DNA of 64,000 nt from Acephala macrosclerotiorum (lineage: Eukaryota; Ascomycota; Leotiomycetes; Helotiales; Mollisiaceae). The position numbers and the translations under genes were made by a program. The notes beneath the pieces are model-generated. The model was not told the DNA's origin and searched no databases. It saw nothing but the letters and a program-made list of their open reading frames with translations. Within the stretch, counting starts at the first letter, position 1. Each line of letters starts with the position of its first letter. Location of the stretch: assembly GCA_014904845.1 (NCBI GenBank), contig MU119238.1, positions 186,001 through 250,000 of the forward strand. Reading direction: 5' to 3'. Positions 46,613-58,413 of the stretch are shown in pieces.

Positions 46613-47297
46613 CACGACGTTTGCAACATGAAGATGAACGGAAGAGATCTTGATGAAGAAAGGAGAATAACGTCTGATATATAACTGTATCGCAAATAAG
46701 CGTGTGCGGCCGTCCCATGTCGTGGAAGCTGACAAAGCTAGTCGTAATAGTGATCCCATTAGAGGCTGCATTTCGCCGATATACCCGATACAAACAGATG
46801 CATGTGAGATGTTCATCTTCCTCAACATTCAAGATATCTCTCTGCATTCCAAATATTCTAAGCCGTCTCCGCTAGAGACGTAATAAACTAGTTTGACTCA
46901 TGAAAGCAGATCGAAGCCGGTATCGAGGACATTGTTGTTGACAGGTGTCATGAGATGAAGGTGCCCACCTTCATGCTCTTGGCAAATGCAGACGTGAGCG
47001 GGAAGACATCGTCGACCTTGGTTTTTTTTTTGGATCTTTTGCGCCAGGTACCGACACATCGAAAGAAAATCCACTACGCATGCGAGATGGAGAGGCAAGA
47101 AAGCTGTGAAGATACGTATACAGAGCTCTGGCTGGGCATGGCTAGTCTACATTCGGTCTAGATTACACCCCTGAAAATGTCTGAGAGCAACATCCCAACT
47201 CACAGCTCCCTTTTTGGCCTTCGCAAGACACCTCCTTATCTATTCTTCGGATATCAAGTGTTCCAGGACGCAGGTGTGACTTTGCGTCGGGTTGGTG
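46613..47297. promoter_or_regulatory. divergent promoter region, oxidase / regulator
   Basis: 685 bp between the start codons of the BBE-like oxidase (minus) and the Zn2Cys6 regulator (plus). No individual binding site was identified. Confidence 0.4.
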
Positions 47298-49118
47298 ATG
47301 GTCTTCAAGGGGAGGCCGAGTCGTGGATGTGAACTTTGCAGGTTGGTGTCCTCTATGTGGAAAATCTTGCGTATGTTACTGCAGAGTATTATCTAATGCG
47401 TTGTGCATAGGAAGGTGCATACGAAAGCGAGTTCGATTCACTATTTCCGGTCAACCAATGTACTGATTCATACTAGTGCGATGAAAAGCGCCCAGCGTGC
47501 TCACGTTGTGTAAGGTTGAAGAGGGATTGCAGTGGCTATCGAGACGAAATCGACCTCATATTTCACCATACGGATGTCGAATTGAAAGGCAGACGCCGAA
47601 AGTCGGGAAAAGATGATGGAAAACAACCCTCTGCCGCTATGGGCTCTCATTCATCACATGACCACTGTAAAATGCTGGCTGGAGAGGTGAGCTTTCTCCT
47701 GAGTGGGAGTGGCCAGACTTTGCTGCCCTCAAAAGAACATCTGGCGTTATGTTTCTTTTATCAGACTACGTTGGAGCCATTGGTAGACGCCGACCATACT
47801 CAATACCTCCACCTCCAACTCCCGACTCTCTTCTCTCTAAGTAGAGAAGATTCTGCTTTACATTTAGCTACGCAAGCAATATCTCTCGCTGTCTGGGCTA
47901 GATCGCGCCCTAGCGATATCAATGCAAGGCGTTTGTCGAGAATACGTTATTCGCAATCGCTCTCAGCAATGAAGGCAGCTATTCAAGACCCAGTCGAAGT
48001 CAAAAGTGACGAAACCCTCTATACCGTTCTTCTTCTTTCTGGCTACGAGGTTCGTCTTTCCCCATCTCAATTCCGCCTTGATCAATGCTGATACGATATT
48101 TAACATAGACAATCACATTCGATTCAGAAGCATTGTCTGCGTGGGGTACACACATTGATGGTGCCACTGCTTTGATCAGAAACCGTGGGAGAAAGAACTT
48201 TTTCACCCCATTCGCATGCAACATGTTTCTATTTATCCGACGGAGCGCTGTGAGTCTATCTCCATCTACAAATTTCAGACTTCTAATACGATACTACAGA
48301 TTCAAAGTCACTCGCAAATCTCTAGGCCAATGGACCCGATCTTCGATGACTTCGCTGAGATCCTATCGCCGTACGAGAATGTCGAAGATCAGCTTCTTTC
48401 GAGGACCACGCGTATCCCGGAACTCCAGGCTCTGACTAACAGCCTTCTCTCACGGCCGAGTTGCGATATTGATGTTAGTGAAGCGTTCGAGCTCATTCAA
48501 GCTGCTGAGGACGTGGATTGCGAGCTTGCAAGGTGGGCTAGGCAGATCCCCACCCAATGGTCTTATACGACTGTCACACGTATGAGCCCACGACTTTCAA
48601 AATCGTTCTTCATTCCAATTCAGATCCATCGGTATCCCAACTTCTATGCAGCCCGCGTCTGGAATTTGTACCGAGTCCATCGTCTCATTATACAATCGAT
48701 TTTGTTCCGCGTCTCCTCCTGCACGTATCTTGACCGAACAGACTATCATCAAGACCGCACGGAAAAGATCAACAGGAATTTGGTAGACGACATGTGCGCC
48801 AGCGTTCCATTCCTTTTAGGCTATGACCTGTCGAAACTGAAGCATTCCGCTGATAGTCCCCAAGACGAAAACTTCACGTGGCCCCAAAGTTCAATCAATA
48901 AGGCTAGCAGTTCTGGGCATACGGGCAGATTTTCCCTCATATGGCCCCTGTATTTTGCATGCAGTGTGCCCTCAGTGCCAGAAATACAACGGGAATGGAT
49001 GCGTGCACAGCTGCGATGGATTGCTGAGACTGGCGAAGCCCAAGCACGCTTCGTTCAAAACGCCGAGAGCCAAACTCTTATTGGGGGACCCGAGAACTTC
49101 AGATTTGATTGTGTATGA
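47298..49118 (+). CDS. Zn2Cys6 transcription factor, zinc-cluster exon junction unresolved
   Basis: Exon 1 (47298-47341) encodes MVFKGRPSRGCELCR, the first two zinc-cluster cysteines. From 47477 the frame reads CDEKRPACSRCVRLKRDCSG, the remaining four, and runs to 48049. Exons 48109-48249 and 48300-49118 complete the protein, with TWALIRNRG-type middle-homology features and a C-terminal GRFSLIWPLYFACSVPSVPE. The six-residue spacer expected between cysteines 2 and 3 could be encoded at 47422-47439 (RKRVRF), but no canonical acceptor or donor flanks that segment in the right phase. Either an unusual splice is used or the DNA-binding domain is damaged. The rest is intact. It probably regulates the adjacent oxidase and acyltransferase genes. 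Confidence 0.7.
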
Positions 49119-49531
49119 CCGTTAAGTTTACCATGAATCTGAATCAGGAGAGCAAGGGCCAAGAGGCGCAACTAGCTCTTGATTCCACATTTTAACCCTC
49201 CTCCTAGCGAGTGTAGCATCCTAGCGCGTCCCAAACAGGCAAGAGTTGAGACGGCCAATCAGCGGTCAGGGCTGCACGTGCACGATTTTCTAATTTTCAG
49301 AAGATTGAGTTGATAGATCATCAAATCAGCACCCAATATGTGGCCGCGATTAGCATCATCGGGGACTTCGGGCTTCCAAGCCATTTCGACTGACCCTTTC
49401 GGTTGTTTAAAGACTGGCCCTTCTCCCGGTGATAAGATTTTGGGAATCCAAGTCACCTTCCGAAAAATCTGTCCAGCATCACTCTTGATATAGCTTGTGC
49501 CCGGAATCTTTCTGCAATATTTCGTAGCAGC
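49119..49531. other. intergenic
   Basis: 3' flank of the regulator and promoter of the acyltransferase. Nothing recognised. Confidence 0.4.
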
Positions 49532-51164
49532 ATGATGACTTCTAGTACCAAGGAGTCTCAGTCGGCAGATGTCGAAAAGTCTAAAAGTCATCTTGTGACC
49601 GTCAGAGACTATGGCTTAAAGCTTGAGATGCCAGTGAAGCAAAAGCTATCAGCTTTAGATATGAATATGCCAAGACTGTACGGCTCTCGAGAGATACTCT
49701 GCTTTCCTCTGTTGGCGGGCATGAACAAAGCCCAGACGTAAGAATCTATCCCCTCTAGTCACATTAGAGTTGTCACTTCTAACATATTTTCCAACCAGCT
49801 TTGAGAATCTGAGAGGAGGTCTGGCTCACACAATTTCTTCTATACCTTGGATTTCTGGAGAAGTGGTAAGTTCTTTCAACTCTTCGTACCTTGAACTCTT
49901 CGTACCTTGAACTCTTCGGCTCTTGCTGCCACGATTTTAAAGGCTGATGTTGCCATATCAGGGGCCAGAGGAAGGCAGTGATCCAGAAAGCAGCAGAGTT
50001 CAGGTGGTAGAAGGCATTGGCGGCGTTGTGTTACGGTATTACATGAAGAACCTCATAGCCCAGTGCGTTGCTGAAACAAGACACAGGTACAAAGACCTCA
50101 CCAGAGTCCTACCATCCTACAATGAGCTGAAGAAGAACAATTTTACATTCTCCAAGCTCACGACTCCGCTCATTTCCCCTCTTCAGGTCATACAAGAGTC
50201 TCAACCTGTCATGGCAGCGCAGGCAAATTTTGTCGAGGGTGGACTCCTTCTGACAGTTGGGGTTCATCATTCGGTCTGCGATGGGGGCGCACTCGATCAT
50301 ATCCTCGAAATCTGGGCACACAATACAGGTGTTACGCACGACTCGGGACCATACAGCAAGTATGATCCTGTCTCGAATGATCGCACACCCTTATGCGAAG
50401 GTCTTCCAGCAAACAACATAGCTGATTTTCCCGAATACGTGCTTATGCCTACACCATCTGCGGACCCAACTCAGATGGCACCGCCAACTTTCAAGTTGCC
50501 TCCAATGACAGCGAAGATCTTTTACCTCTCGCCGGAACATCTCGCAGATCTCAAGATAGCAGCAAAGGCATTCTCCACTAACGATGCTGTCAGTGCATTC
50601 TTTTGGCACCACATGACTGTAGCTCGAAACCCTTCCAACGACTCCACCGACAACGACAAAACATCAGCTGCACTCTTTGCAGTCAATATTCGTGACCGCA
50701 CAAGTCCCCCGCTCCCTGCGACTTATCTGGGTAATGCATCACTTGGAGGTATTACACAACGACTTTCAATAACTAGCCTGAAAGACACCCAGGCCGGGCT
50801 CTGCCAGGCCGCAGCGGCCTTCCGCAAGGGCTTGAACGCGATCAACAGTCCAAGCCGAGTGCCGCTGACAATTGGACTCCTCAGCTCCCGACCCAATCCT
50901 CAGGACTTCAAATTCGCCGTCCATGGATTCTTGGGTCCCGATATCACTTTGACTTCGTGGGCTAATATGGGTGTCCGCAAAAGGGCTTGGGGTGGCTTGG
51001 GTAAGCCTGAAGGATTTCGTGTCCCATATGAAGCCGCGGACGGTGTGGTTGCGATCTTCCCAAAGTTGGAGAACGGAGGGCTAGAGGTTATGGCTGGTCT
51101 CGAGAATGAATCTATGGAAAGGATGTTGAAGAACCCGAGATTTCAGCAGTTCGCTGAGGAGTAA
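49532..51164 (+). CDS. BAHD-type acyltransferase (trichothecene 3-O-acetyltransferase-like)
   Basis: Three exons (49532-49737, 49799-49865, 49962-51164) give 491 residues. The catalytic HHxxxD motif is HHSVCDGGALDHILEIWA (near residue 194). The second conserved region near the C-terminus, equivalent to DFGWG, is RAWGGLGKPEGFRVP (near 433), the GLGKPE form seen in fungal members. The family transfers acyl groups from acyl-CoA to alcohols or amines and usually tailors secondary metabolites. The substrate cannot be told from sequence. It follows the Zn2Cys6 regulator on the same strand, about 0.4 kb downstream. The gene is intact. Confidence 0.92.
49878..49918 (+). repeat. 16-bp tandem repeat in the acyltransferase intron
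   Basis: AACTCTTCGTACCTTG occurs twice in direct succession (49878-49893, 49894-49909), followed by a partial third copy. It lies inside the second intron. Confidence 0.85.
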
Positions 51165-51584
51165 ATTAATGTGGGATTTATTTCTGGGACCTGTTTCTGT
51201 TGATAGAGATATGTAAAATCGAGATTGCGGTACGCAGAAGACAAGTAGACCGCGAGACAATAAGCAAGATGTGATATTCCTGGTCTTAAGTGCATTGGGA
51301 ATATAGCTTCACCTCATATTTTGCTATGTGAAAGCAAAAGTAACTGCTATCTTTCAGATAACAAATCCAAGTACTACAACAGCTCCGGTTCTGATTGGGT
51401 CTTCTTTGATTCCAATCTTCGAGGAGAGGTGCCGTGCTTCGGAATAAGGGCGGGGCTAGCCTAACGGGTAATCTTCGGGTGCTTTGCTAAGCTTCATTTC
51501 GCATCTCGAACCCGAAGTGACCAACATTCCTCCACGTTGTTGACTACATTCGACTCTGCGCCATTGTTCAACAGTCACTAATGC
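51165..51584. other. intergenic
   Basis: 3' flank of the acyltransferase. No feature recognised. Confidence 0.4.
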
Positions 51585-53124
51585 TTGTCAATCGATGCAC
51601 AACGGCTGCTCAACATGGCCAAGATCAAGGTCGCGACAAGCCATGATCCCAAACCCTCAGCTGTCTATGTATTTCCTCTAGAGTTCGAACACAACGGATT
51701 GAAGTTCGCACACAATAGCGCAGGATGCGTCACCTTTAATGGAGCCCCGAACGAGTCGTCGAAGAGTCTCACACGCCTGTTACATCCAAGAAACACTCAG
51801 TATAACGGGCAGACCTCTACATGGCCCCTGAAGAGCAAAGCGCAGAAGTGATGGCGTGCAGTAAGCCACCCTCGCCAGTTGACTAAGTATACTTGTACAG
51901 GTGGAGGCAATGATGTTGACCTGTCGTCGGAATAAGTCATTTGCTAACTGTTTGCAGATGTGCGCCTTCAGAGACCTCAAGAAAACCGGCAGCCTGCCAG
52001 AGATACAAGAACGATTAAAGACATTCCTCCAGGCAGGGAGCCAGAAGGAGAAGAACAAAGAACCGTTGATCGAATTTCGAGCCCTGGAACAAGCCGCCAC
52101 AGATGGAAGGAATCAATGGCTAGCAGAAAACCGAGCAGTCAGGCGAACGTTCTGGAACGCCCTTTCGCCGGAAGAAAAGTTTCAGAAGGATGTAATTCAG
52201 TATATTCAGGATGGAAAAAATTCGCCTACTGCCACATGGTGCCCTTGGCTCTCAAGTGAAGATATTCAGCGGATAAAAGTATCAGGATGGGCGGAATTGG
52301 TATTCACAACCGCACCAGATACAGAGTCGAGATATCATAGAGGAGGCATGGAAGGTGACGCCTAGGACTCATTCTTTGCCGACGATGGTGATCGGTATCG
52401 TGAAGAAAGCTTTCAAGGTCGCACTTTCGTTAGCACGAGCTTTAAAACGAGCATCGTCTTCAGTCCTAGAAAAGCTGTCACCGACAAGGCGGAACAGATG
52501 TGCCAGTGAATTGAGCGTGGGTATATAAAACATACAATTGCACGAGATCCAGACGCTAGATCCGTACTATCCTCGAGTTCTGTGACAACTCCCAACTTAG
52601 AAGCCTCAGGAACGATCACCTCTGGTCGAAGAAAACGGCGAGCGGAGGACATGGAGGTTACAGAAGCACAGGAGCCCAAGAAAGCCAACCTCGGTGATCA
52701 ACAATGGACTGATGAAGAAGAGGTAGTTGCTAGAACTGCATGGGAGCCAAATCAAGCTGGGATCAAGTCGTAGGTGAAAACAGCAGAACGTTGACTCAAC
52801 TATATTGACGGAGTCCTTAGGAGAGAACCGGGACTGTGGGATGGTCGACCAAGTCTCGGAATGCTCTGGGGATAGCAGTTTCTCGCGAGCATTACGACGG
52901 ACGACCATACGAACCTTGATGATGGCCAAAAATGGAGAACCATATTGTCATGGTCCATCTCACCAATGACCGCCCAGTGCAGAACACCAGTTTCGGATAT
53001 CTCCTTCCGTGTCATGATTTTGGTATCGTTCCAGCAGCTGGAAGGAGTTGACAACCGACTCAGCAAGCACCATATCAACTTCTTTGGTATAGTCCCTGGT
53101 CAATCCAGTTTGTTCGAATCATGA
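51585..53124 (+). pseudogene. unknown protein, at least three in-frame stops
   Basis: A 5' exon-like frame (51585-51851; MAKIKVATSHDPKPSAVYVF from 51615) precedes an intron-like region ending at a good acceptor near 51958 (GCTAAC...TTTGCAG). From there a single frame runs CAFRDLKKTGSLPEIQERLK, FWNALSPEEKFQKDVIQYIQ, then TAG at 52363-52365, then FFADDGDRYREESFQGRTFV, TGA at 52507-52509, and RRKRRAEDMEVTEAQEPKKA. A GTAGGT...CCTTAG intron (52770-52820) keeps the phase into WDGRPSLGMLWG, TAG at 52873-52875, QFLASITTDDHTNLDDGQKW, ending at TGA 53122. The constant phase over 1.1 kb shows it was one gene. The early part faintly resembles a SAP-type helical module; otherwise the family is unknown. 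Confidence 0.6.
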
Positions 53125-53304
53125 CACGGAGAAAGATTTCGCACGATAGCTGCTGATTGAAAGCAAACCAGGGCTTCTTCTGTGTACTCAGCAAATGCTG
53201 TGTACCATCACCTGTTCTTCCCTTTGGACAAAAGACTTATTCAGTTGTTCAATGCCCGCTTTTTGGCTCCAACAGAGAAACTCAATTGGTTAAGATCACA
53301 ATCA

Positions 53305-54837
53305 TCAATCGTTAAGACAGACATCTTCCACGGACAACCGTATCCTCCAAATCCTTGGCATCAAAATGCGATGCGCCGCTTTCAAGTGCGCCCTCAAATT
53401 CGACTCCTCCCTCATCTTCTGACACTTCGAACTATGACGTCCAAGAACCACGCATCGATACCGCACGCCTGTACTCACAATATCCCAATATGCATGCTCA
53501 GGCCTTGCTCCCCTCTTATCAACTAATATTTTAGCAACTTTTTCCAAATTTGCTTGAACTAGAGGATCGGCGGGGTAGGACCCGGTCGCCGTCTCGATGT
53601 CTTGCAATGTCTTGCTATATTTGCGACCTCGGAGGCGGGATTCAGCTTTCCATTCGTCAAGTGAAATGGAACCTAGCGGCCGGTGTTTTTGTTGCGGGGC
53701 AGCCGATGACTTCTTCGGTCTTGGACTTGCCTTCTCGTTTAAAGGCTTGTCTGGCTTGCCTTGCTCTGGCGAGACATTGAAGCGGAAGCGCTTATCAGCT
53801 CTAGCGGAGAACACATGATCGCGCAGAGTTTCATCCGTTTTCTCGCAACTCATGACTTTTTTCTTGCTTGCTGTCATGAATGCAATGGATTTTCTGAGTG
53901 TACCGCGTCCGAACTTTGCGGTGCAGCTACACCCTGTGCCGATACTGACGAGGAGGCCAACGGAATTGGAATCATTGCCATTATGATAGCAGGCTTCTCT
54001 GTAAATCTCGTCGGCAGGATTGTTTACCCAAAACCCTCCGTCGAGAAATTTGTGGTCCCCGATGGTGATGGGGTTGAAGTAGGTGGGAGCTGCGGACTGT
54101 ATTGAAGTCAGTTCACGAAGCTTTCCTTTAAGGCTTACGAGCAGTGCAAGAAGGAACATATGGAATACTTACTGTCACACGAGCTACCTGCCATATAGGT
54201 ATACGGTGTGCAGACCCTGGATTCCTCTGGGCTATATTTTTTCTTTCAAGCTCACGCGCTGCCAATTGATGACGATCATAACTTCGAAATATGTATTCAG
54301 GTTCGGTGTCCATAACGCCTCTGTCTTCGATCCTTTCACTTTTATAGGACACCACTATCCTGTTGGACGATTAGCGTGTCAGCGTCTCTCCGGGGGATTA
54401 GAGCCTCATGTCTTACACATTCTTTCATGGGAAGCGAATAAGTTCTCCGGCCCAAGTGGCATTTTACCGCTCGCATGTGTTGAAACCACGTGCTCAAAGA
54501 CTTTAACCAGGCGTTTGGGATTGAACTTGTCTCTTGGAAACGGTATTGGGTCATGGATGGAAAACAGTCGAGGATGGCCAAAGATGTAGCCAGAGAGATG
54601 CTCGAAGTCCTCGATTGCAGTGTCAACACTTATACGAAGTCGACCCAGCATAATGGCGATAAGGCCAGCAAGTCAGCAGATGATGCTCGAATGATCTTTC
54701 TCGAAACAGGTTACCTACCCTTCGGTACTTGTGCCACCAATGTAGTCAAAGTAGTGGCAAGGCAAGTACCAGTCGCGTGTATATCGAGTTTGTATTTCTT
54801 TTGCCGAAGGTGTCAGCTCTCGAGAGCGATTCTGCAT
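53305..54837 (-). pseudogene. patatin-like phospholipase, decayed
   Basis: Recognisable pieces in order: LPCHYFDYIGGTSTEG (nucleophile elbow, normally GTSTG), GLIAIMLGRLRISVDTAIED, MPLGPENLFASHERMCKT, IVVSYKSERIEDRGVMDTEP, then after a good GTAAGT...AATACAG intron SAAPTYFNPITIGDHKFLDG (catalytic Asp in DGG) and GLLVSIGTG, followed by a long C-terminal extension to 53305. Three signs of decay are visible. The elbow Gly is Glu. The donor after CKT reads ATGAGG where GTGAGG would restore splicing. The acceptor before LIAIMLGR lacks AG. The N-terminal glycine-rich oxyanion motif (GGGxRG) was not found. Patatin domains hydrolyse phospholipids or triglycerides; this copy should be inactive. Confidence 0.7.
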
Positions 54838-56072
54838 CTCAGCACCCCTTCTTTCTTTAGCTTAAAGGTCCCGCCGACCCCAGTATTCCTCTTTCCATTT
54901 TTCAAAATTATTGCCTCCGATCTCTCGGCGCCCGGCGTTTGGGTTCACTGTACACCCATTGGCAGACTTCTGGGGTGGAAGCTCGATGTTGCTGTTAGCA
55001 GCTTCTGCTCAAGCTTCACAATGAGGCCCATCAAGGCTCTCATGATGAGCAAGCTCAAGTATCCGCGCACGCCACCGCCATCTATGTTTTCACTTAAGTG
55101 CAAATTCTTTTTCCGCGAGGAAAAGATCGAAGATGGAAAGCACCATTTGAGTAGCCCATGGAGATGTAAGCTCTATGATACTTGAAGGAAGTCTGACGCT
55201 CTCAGTGTCGCTCTCGGTCGAATGCAAACCGTGCTGGGAAGTACCAGGGGAGATTCCGAGATCATCTATAAGTGCTGCCGAGTCCTAGCTTGAAAGGCTG
55301 TTCCCTTCTGCATATGGAAGCGGATCAATTTGGATAAAAGACATCTTAGGAAATCTTGTTAAAGGTTTGTTGGACCCAATGTAACAATGACAAGGTATCG
55401 TTGTCGCGAATTACTTAGATTGGTTTCGATTACAAGAGGATCTAGGGGCAAGCATCATCTAAATCTCTCGACAACCCGCCAAGCAAAAGGAAATACGATA
55501 GGGTGATGAACCACCACACCCAAGCAACATCCTTCTCACAGGTGTTACGAGAATTTCTGCGAAATTCCACGACCATATCGAAGTCTTATGATTCTTCACT
55601 GATAGTTGATTGATGGCTTGATGTTTCTTGCTATTTGTACTTGGTAGGAAGGGAGACATGGGTGAATGGTGGTGGCTTTCGAGTAAGGAAATGTGAAGTG
55701 AACAGACTCTGATGGTGGTGGCCTTTGAGTAACAGCATAAACAGAGAAAGAGCTCACGTGCAAATGGTATACTTAGGGCACCTACAGAAAACCCACCGCC
55801 AAACGACCACGTCTCATCAAGATCGTCAATGACGCGACCATTTCTAGCTTGCCTTGAGGCTTCAACAGAGTTTCAGCGGCTTCGTTATCCAATAGAGGCT
55901 GAGGCATGTGAGGCTGAGCATCATGAGAGGAGGCTTTTGGAACAACATGACTCAAGTCGCACCACGAGACAGTCACTTTCACCTGGATTTCAAGAACCGG
56001 ACCTGCACCTCCATATCAATTAACTGCGCCAAGAATTCGAAACGACGAATACAATTTCCACAAACCTTCATT
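54838..56072. other. intergenic
   Basis: Nothing recognised. A frame at 55908-56072 runs into the next gene and might be its 5' extension. Confidence 0.35.
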
Positions 56073-56569
56073 ATGACTCGATCTTTCTTTGAATTGCATA
56101 TAGGAAAGAAATCAAAGGCCAGATTCTTGGTCAAACTAAAGGACCTGCGAAGCGTGAGGACGACTCCCAGCATCTTCTACTGGAACGAAGAGATAGCGAT
56201 CGTCTTCGACCCGTTAAGGTGGAAGTTCTATCGTGACTCGGTCACCAACATCGAGGACAAAGGTGAGAAACTCATTCTGTCACTTCTCGCACGCTATAAT
56301 TGACACTTGCGGAACCCCATGAAAAAGTCAAGTTACCGATATGGGAGAATTCCTTCGAATGCCTAGTCGAGGTCAAAAGCTCCAACGAGAAGATCCCGCT
56401 GGGAACAGTCGATCTTTCGAAGCTTGGGACAACGATCAACCTGCACCGAGCTCGCGGGAATATCCCATATCTATACATACTGGGTAAAGTGGAAGTGCCA
56501 CACGATGTTGTAGAGATGGAGAAACACAATGAGAGGGTCATGAGTATATACGTGGAAGGGAAGGAATAG
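56073..56569 (+). CDS. small hypothetical protein
   Basis: Two exons (56073-56262, 56328-56569) joined by a 65-bp GTGAG...AAAAAG intron give 143 residues: MTRSFFELHIGKKSKARFLV and SIFYWNEEIAIVFDPLRWKF, then VKLPIWENSFECLVEVKSS and a final IYVEGKE. The alternation of short beta-like segments and the LPIWENSF sequence faintly recall a C2-type fold, but the match is too weak to assign. The upstream in-frame Met at 55908 would add an N-terminal extension with less protein-like sequence. No signal peptide. Confidence 0.5.
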
Positions 56570-56751
56570 TGTGAGGATGTACTGTAACATCGAGGTTTCT
56601 GTCACGGTGATGGAAAGGGGCTCGCTTACACTCTTTGGCAGACGGAGAAAGAAAATTTGAACAGGATTGTCTTTTCATTCATATCGACCACAGCCTCTAT
56701 CAAGATCAGTTCCCTCCGCTTACCGTGATGCCATACCACAATTTCACCCAC

Positions 56752-58413
56752 TCAACCAATCTTCACCTCTAGACTATCACCAACCGTCTCTTTCTCTACC
56801 ACCCCTCCCTTCTCCGCCCCAAATCCACCCCCATTCTCCTCATCATCCACTCCTCTTCCTCCCAATCCCGCACCCGCACCTTCAATCCCAATCGCTGCCG
56901 TCGTAAACTTATCAGCGGGATCCCTATAACTCGGCACAAAATTCACACAAAGCGCATAACTCCACGCAGCGATGAAGAATGCCAACGGAACCCTCATCGC
57001 TATCGCCGTCGAGTTATTCGCATCCGCGACTGCTCCCAACAAAGGAGGGACGCAAGCGCCTCCTGATACACCTCCTACAATGAATCCTGATCCGCGCTTG
57101 GTGTATTTGCCAAGTCCTCGCATACCGAGTGCGACGATGGTGGGGAAGCAGATTGATTCGAAAAACAAAGTGATGTACAGCATCGCCATTCCCGTATTTT
57201 GTCTCTGAGTAATAGCTGGAGCGATGAAGATAATGCACATCGTCAGATAAAACAAGAATACCCATCTCGGTCTAACAAACTTCATCAATCCCACACCAAT
57301 GAATCGACCAAGAGCAAAAGCGCCTTGAGCTCCAGCGAGGAATTTCGCGCCGAGAGCAGAGTCGGTGTTAGATCTTGTTTCAGTGACATAGTTAATGAAG
57401 TAGGATGCGATGGCTACTTGGGCGCCTGTGTAGCAGAATTGTGCGAAGGCGGCGTGGAAGAGGCGATATTGTCTGTGGAAGGGGAGGATGTCGGCGCTAG
57501 CGTGGGTTTCTTCGGCTTGGAAGGCCATGTCTGCGTCCGTAATCTCTGGGATCGGAGAGCTGAATCGCGTCAGTATGTCACTTTCCTGATGAAGATGGCA
57601 ATGAAACTTACAAGTAAAACACCACAGCAAGCAAGAAGACGAAACAAGCAATGGCGAGGTATACCCATTGCACGTTTTTCAATGATTGCGTATCATCGGC
57701 GGTCTTCAAGAAGAAGACGTAAGACCCCAGAACAGGAGCGACAACTGTCCCAATACCATTGAAAGCTTGTGAGATGTTGATTCTCATTTCAGCGTATCTC
57801 GGAGGCCCACAGACTATCACGCATGATCAGCTCGTGCCCACTTGTGGCGAAATGAGGGAGGGCAGCTTACCAGTGATATACGGATTCGCAGCAGTCTCAA
57901 GGCTCCCCAGTCCGTTCCCAATAATGAAGATAGCAGCGCAGAATCCTCCGAAAGACCGATGAAGGATGCATGGCCATGCAATGAGAGCTCCTACACCGTA
58001 GAGGCAGAGCCCCCAGATGAAAACTGGTTTGTAGCCATAGTGTCTGAGAATCCAGTTTGCGTGGCCGAGAGAGGCGAGAGGATATGCTCTGGATGTTCGT
58101 TAGTATATTGCCATGATTAAAAAGGAGCAGGAAGTGGACAAACCCAAAGTAGGCAGCTTGAAGACCCGAAGATCTAGCTCTCGTGATGCCGAGTGTGTTT
58201 TGGAAATGCTTGTTCAGTGTATCGAGGAGACCATATGAGAATCCCTTTGTGCCTTGTCAGTATCACATCGAAGCATCGTAGTGAAGGACGTACCCATAGA
58301 AAGAACAAGACTGTCACTAGAGCAAGAGGATAAATCGACTGCCGAAGCGTCAACTCCGCCGCATTCGTCTTCTCATTCTTCGCTTTCAGCGTTTGTCTCT
58401 TGAATATCGCCAT
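56752..58413 (-). CDS. MFS transporter, fucose-permease (FHS) type
   Basis: Five exons (58413-58294, 58244-58144, 58088-57871, 57813-57612, 57559-56752) join in phase to 482 residues with about twelve hydrophobic segments. Conserved pieces include GFSYGLLDTLNKHFQNTLGI, YGYKPVFIWGLCLYGVGALI, GNGLGSLETAANPYITG and CGPPRYAEMRINISQAFNGI, all characteristic of the L-fucose:H+ symporter family. The C-terminal 60 residues are a cytosolic Gly/Glu-rich tail. It probably imports a sugar with protons across the plasma membrane; the actual sugar is unknown. The start at MAIFKRQTLKAKNEKTNAAE precedes the first helix directly. Confidence 0.9.

Noticed and set aside
54490..55185. 231-codon plus-strand open frame
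   Set aside because: It is antisense to the patatin-like sequence for much of its length and shows no domain or protein-like composition.
56263..56312. Apparent GT-GG intron in the small gene at 56 kb
   Set aside because: A canonical AG at 56326-56327 gives an in-phase junction, so no unusual acceptor is needed.
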